Source of the DNA: JAQVUB01 sp033809415
GTDB lineage: Bacteria > Verrucomicrobiota > Lentisphaeria > Oligosphaerales > Oligosphaeraceae
Length of the DNA stretch: 15,444 nucleotides
Assembly (NCBI GenBank): GCA_033809415.1
Contig: JAPXLT010000095.1
Coordinates: 1 to 15,444, forward strand
Direction of reading: 5' to 3'
In this document: in pieces, positions 14,873 through 15,444 of the stretch
Numbering within the stretch: position 1 is the first letter of the stretch
Layout of the letters: each line of letters begins with the position of its first letter
Notes under the pieces: model-generated
Told to the model about the DNA's origin: nothing
Database searches by the model: none
What the model saw: the letters and a program-made list of their open reading frames with translations, nothing else
Translations under genes and position numbers: made by a program

Positions 14873-14891
14873 CGCAACCGTCCCGGTTGTG
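14873..14891. other. Inverted repeat (hairpin)
   Basis: CAACCG-TCC-CGGTTG (14875-14889) is a perfect 6-bp stem with a 3-base loop, extended by one wobble pair and one C-G pair to 14873-14891. It has no T-run on either side, so it is not an evident terminator; it may be a REP-like intergenic element. Confidence 0.4.
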
Positions 14892-14906
14892 ATGTTCAGG
14901 ATGCGT

Positions 14907-14962
14907 GGTGCAGGGTGCAGGGTGCAGGGTGCAGGGTGCAGGGGGCGTGGTGTGGGGGGCAT
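14907..14962 (+). repeat. 7-bp tandem repeat array A4 (GGTGCAG family)
   Basis: Five perfect GGTGCAG units (14907-14941) are followed by three degenerate ones (GGGGCGT, GGTGTGG, GGGGCAT), and GATGCGT precedes them. It lies in the gene-free region and looks like an array decaying at its edges. Confidence 0.88.
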
Positions 14963-15244
14963 CGGTATCCCGTCCACCATATCCACTGCGCGCCCTCCCG
15001 TTTCCGCCTCGCACGCACGCGCGTATCTTATTAAGGGTGGGTTGCCCCCTAGGTGGGTGGGGCTGGATGATTTCTGAACCACGGCGAAAACATAGTGCCG
15101 GAAAAACGGAATTTCAAGAAAAATCATAAGAAATCATACGGAAGCATAGAAAATGTGATTTGAAACATGGAACCCCCCAGGAAGTCATAGCAATTCCTAA
15201 TCCCGTTCAAACGGCAAAATGAGTGTTTTTATGGACAGGGACAC

Positions 15245-15294
15245 GAATGGACATCATGGACGCGATGGACTTGACGTTTGATGGACGAATGGAC
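15245..15294. repeat. Degenerate 9-bp ATGGACATC-type repeat, copy C2
   Basis: ATGGAC recurs at 15247, 15256, 15265, 15281 and 15289, at first in 9-bp register and then slipping. The core TGGAC is shared with the C1 array at 3094-3144. The rest of 14963-15422 shows no convincing gene, RNA or promoter. Confidence 0.55.
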
Positions 15295-15422
15295 AGGCAC
15301 AAAAAAATGTCACCTGCTGTACGTGCTACTCCTATCACTCGACTTCTTCTTTTTTGTAAAAGATTGTTCTGAAAAGAAAGCTCCAAGTCATTGGCATATA
15401 AGCGTTTCTTCGTCTGATTGTG

Positions 15423-15439
15423 GTGCCTTTACAAGGCAC
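15423..15439. other. Inverted repeat at the window edge
   Basis: GTGCCTT-TAC-AAGGCAC is a perfect 7-bp stem with a 3-base loop. It lies five bases from the end, so any T-run or neighbouring gene that would identify it as a terminator is outside the window. Confidence 0.4.
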
Positions 15440-15444
15440 TGTCT

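Noticed and set aside
14700..15127. Minus-strand open frames of 104 and 137 codons
   Set aside because: They run through repeats D4, D5 and A4, translate to FRVFRAFRG- and LHPAPCT-like repeats, and overlap each other.

Overview
The window reads like a chromosomal segment of an anaerobic, polysaccharide-degrading bacterium of the PVC group, most likely Lentisphaerota (Victivallis/Oligosphaera-like). This is inferred from the gene content: a pseudopilin with an FTLIELLVVIAII leader and an H-X9-DG motif encoded next to a large secreted glycoside hydrolase, an unusually long sodium:solute symporter, a GntR regulator with a sugar-sensing C-terminal domain, and a ROK regulator. Placement at species level is not possible from the sequence alone.

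Layout. Positions 108-7985 (minus strand) look like one carbohydrate-utilisation operon. In transcription order it holds a GntR/LacI-hybrid regulator, an H-X9-DG pseudopilin whose ATG overlaps the regulator stop, a 932-residue multidomain clan GH-A-like hydrolase, a small exported protein with a carbohydrate-binding-like half, and an SSS-family symporter. A good promoter (TTGACA, 17 bp, TATGTT) and a 17-bp near-palindrome sit just upstream of the regulator at 8000-8046. Positions 8106-9281 (minus) encode a ROK regulator. It is divergent from two PLP-dependent aminotransferase genes (DegT/StrS type 9532-10812; class III 10864-12240) that follow an exact-consensus sigma70 promoter (TTGACA, 17 bp, TATAAT) at 9432-9460. 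Converging on them, on the minus strand, is a 433-residue protein combining a zinc phospholipase C / P1-nuclease-like fold with an NPCBM-like domain. Further right is a HAD hydrolase. The last 770 bp (14673-15444) hold no gene I can support, only repeats and two hairpins.

The most unusual feature is noncoding. Every intergenic gap longer than about 51 bp carries at least one short-period repeat, from four families: a 7-bp family (GGTGCAG), an 11-bp family (GTCCGTGT plus a 3-bp variable slot), a 9-bp family (GTGGACATT) and a dispersed 'ACAACGAA...CACGAAAAGGCACGAAA' element. None lies wholly inside a gene, but several touch gene ends. One supplies the stop codon of the HAD gene, one begins at the base after the class III aminotransferase stop, and one ends 8 bp before a start codon where a ribosome binding site would be expected. 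The 7-bp arrays also meet the G-quadruplex sequence rule.

Working model (inference): the GntR protein senses an imported saccharide and controls hydrolase, pseudopilin and symporter together. The ROK protein probably controls the aminotransferase pair, which may act on a keto-sugar or cyclitol-type substrate.
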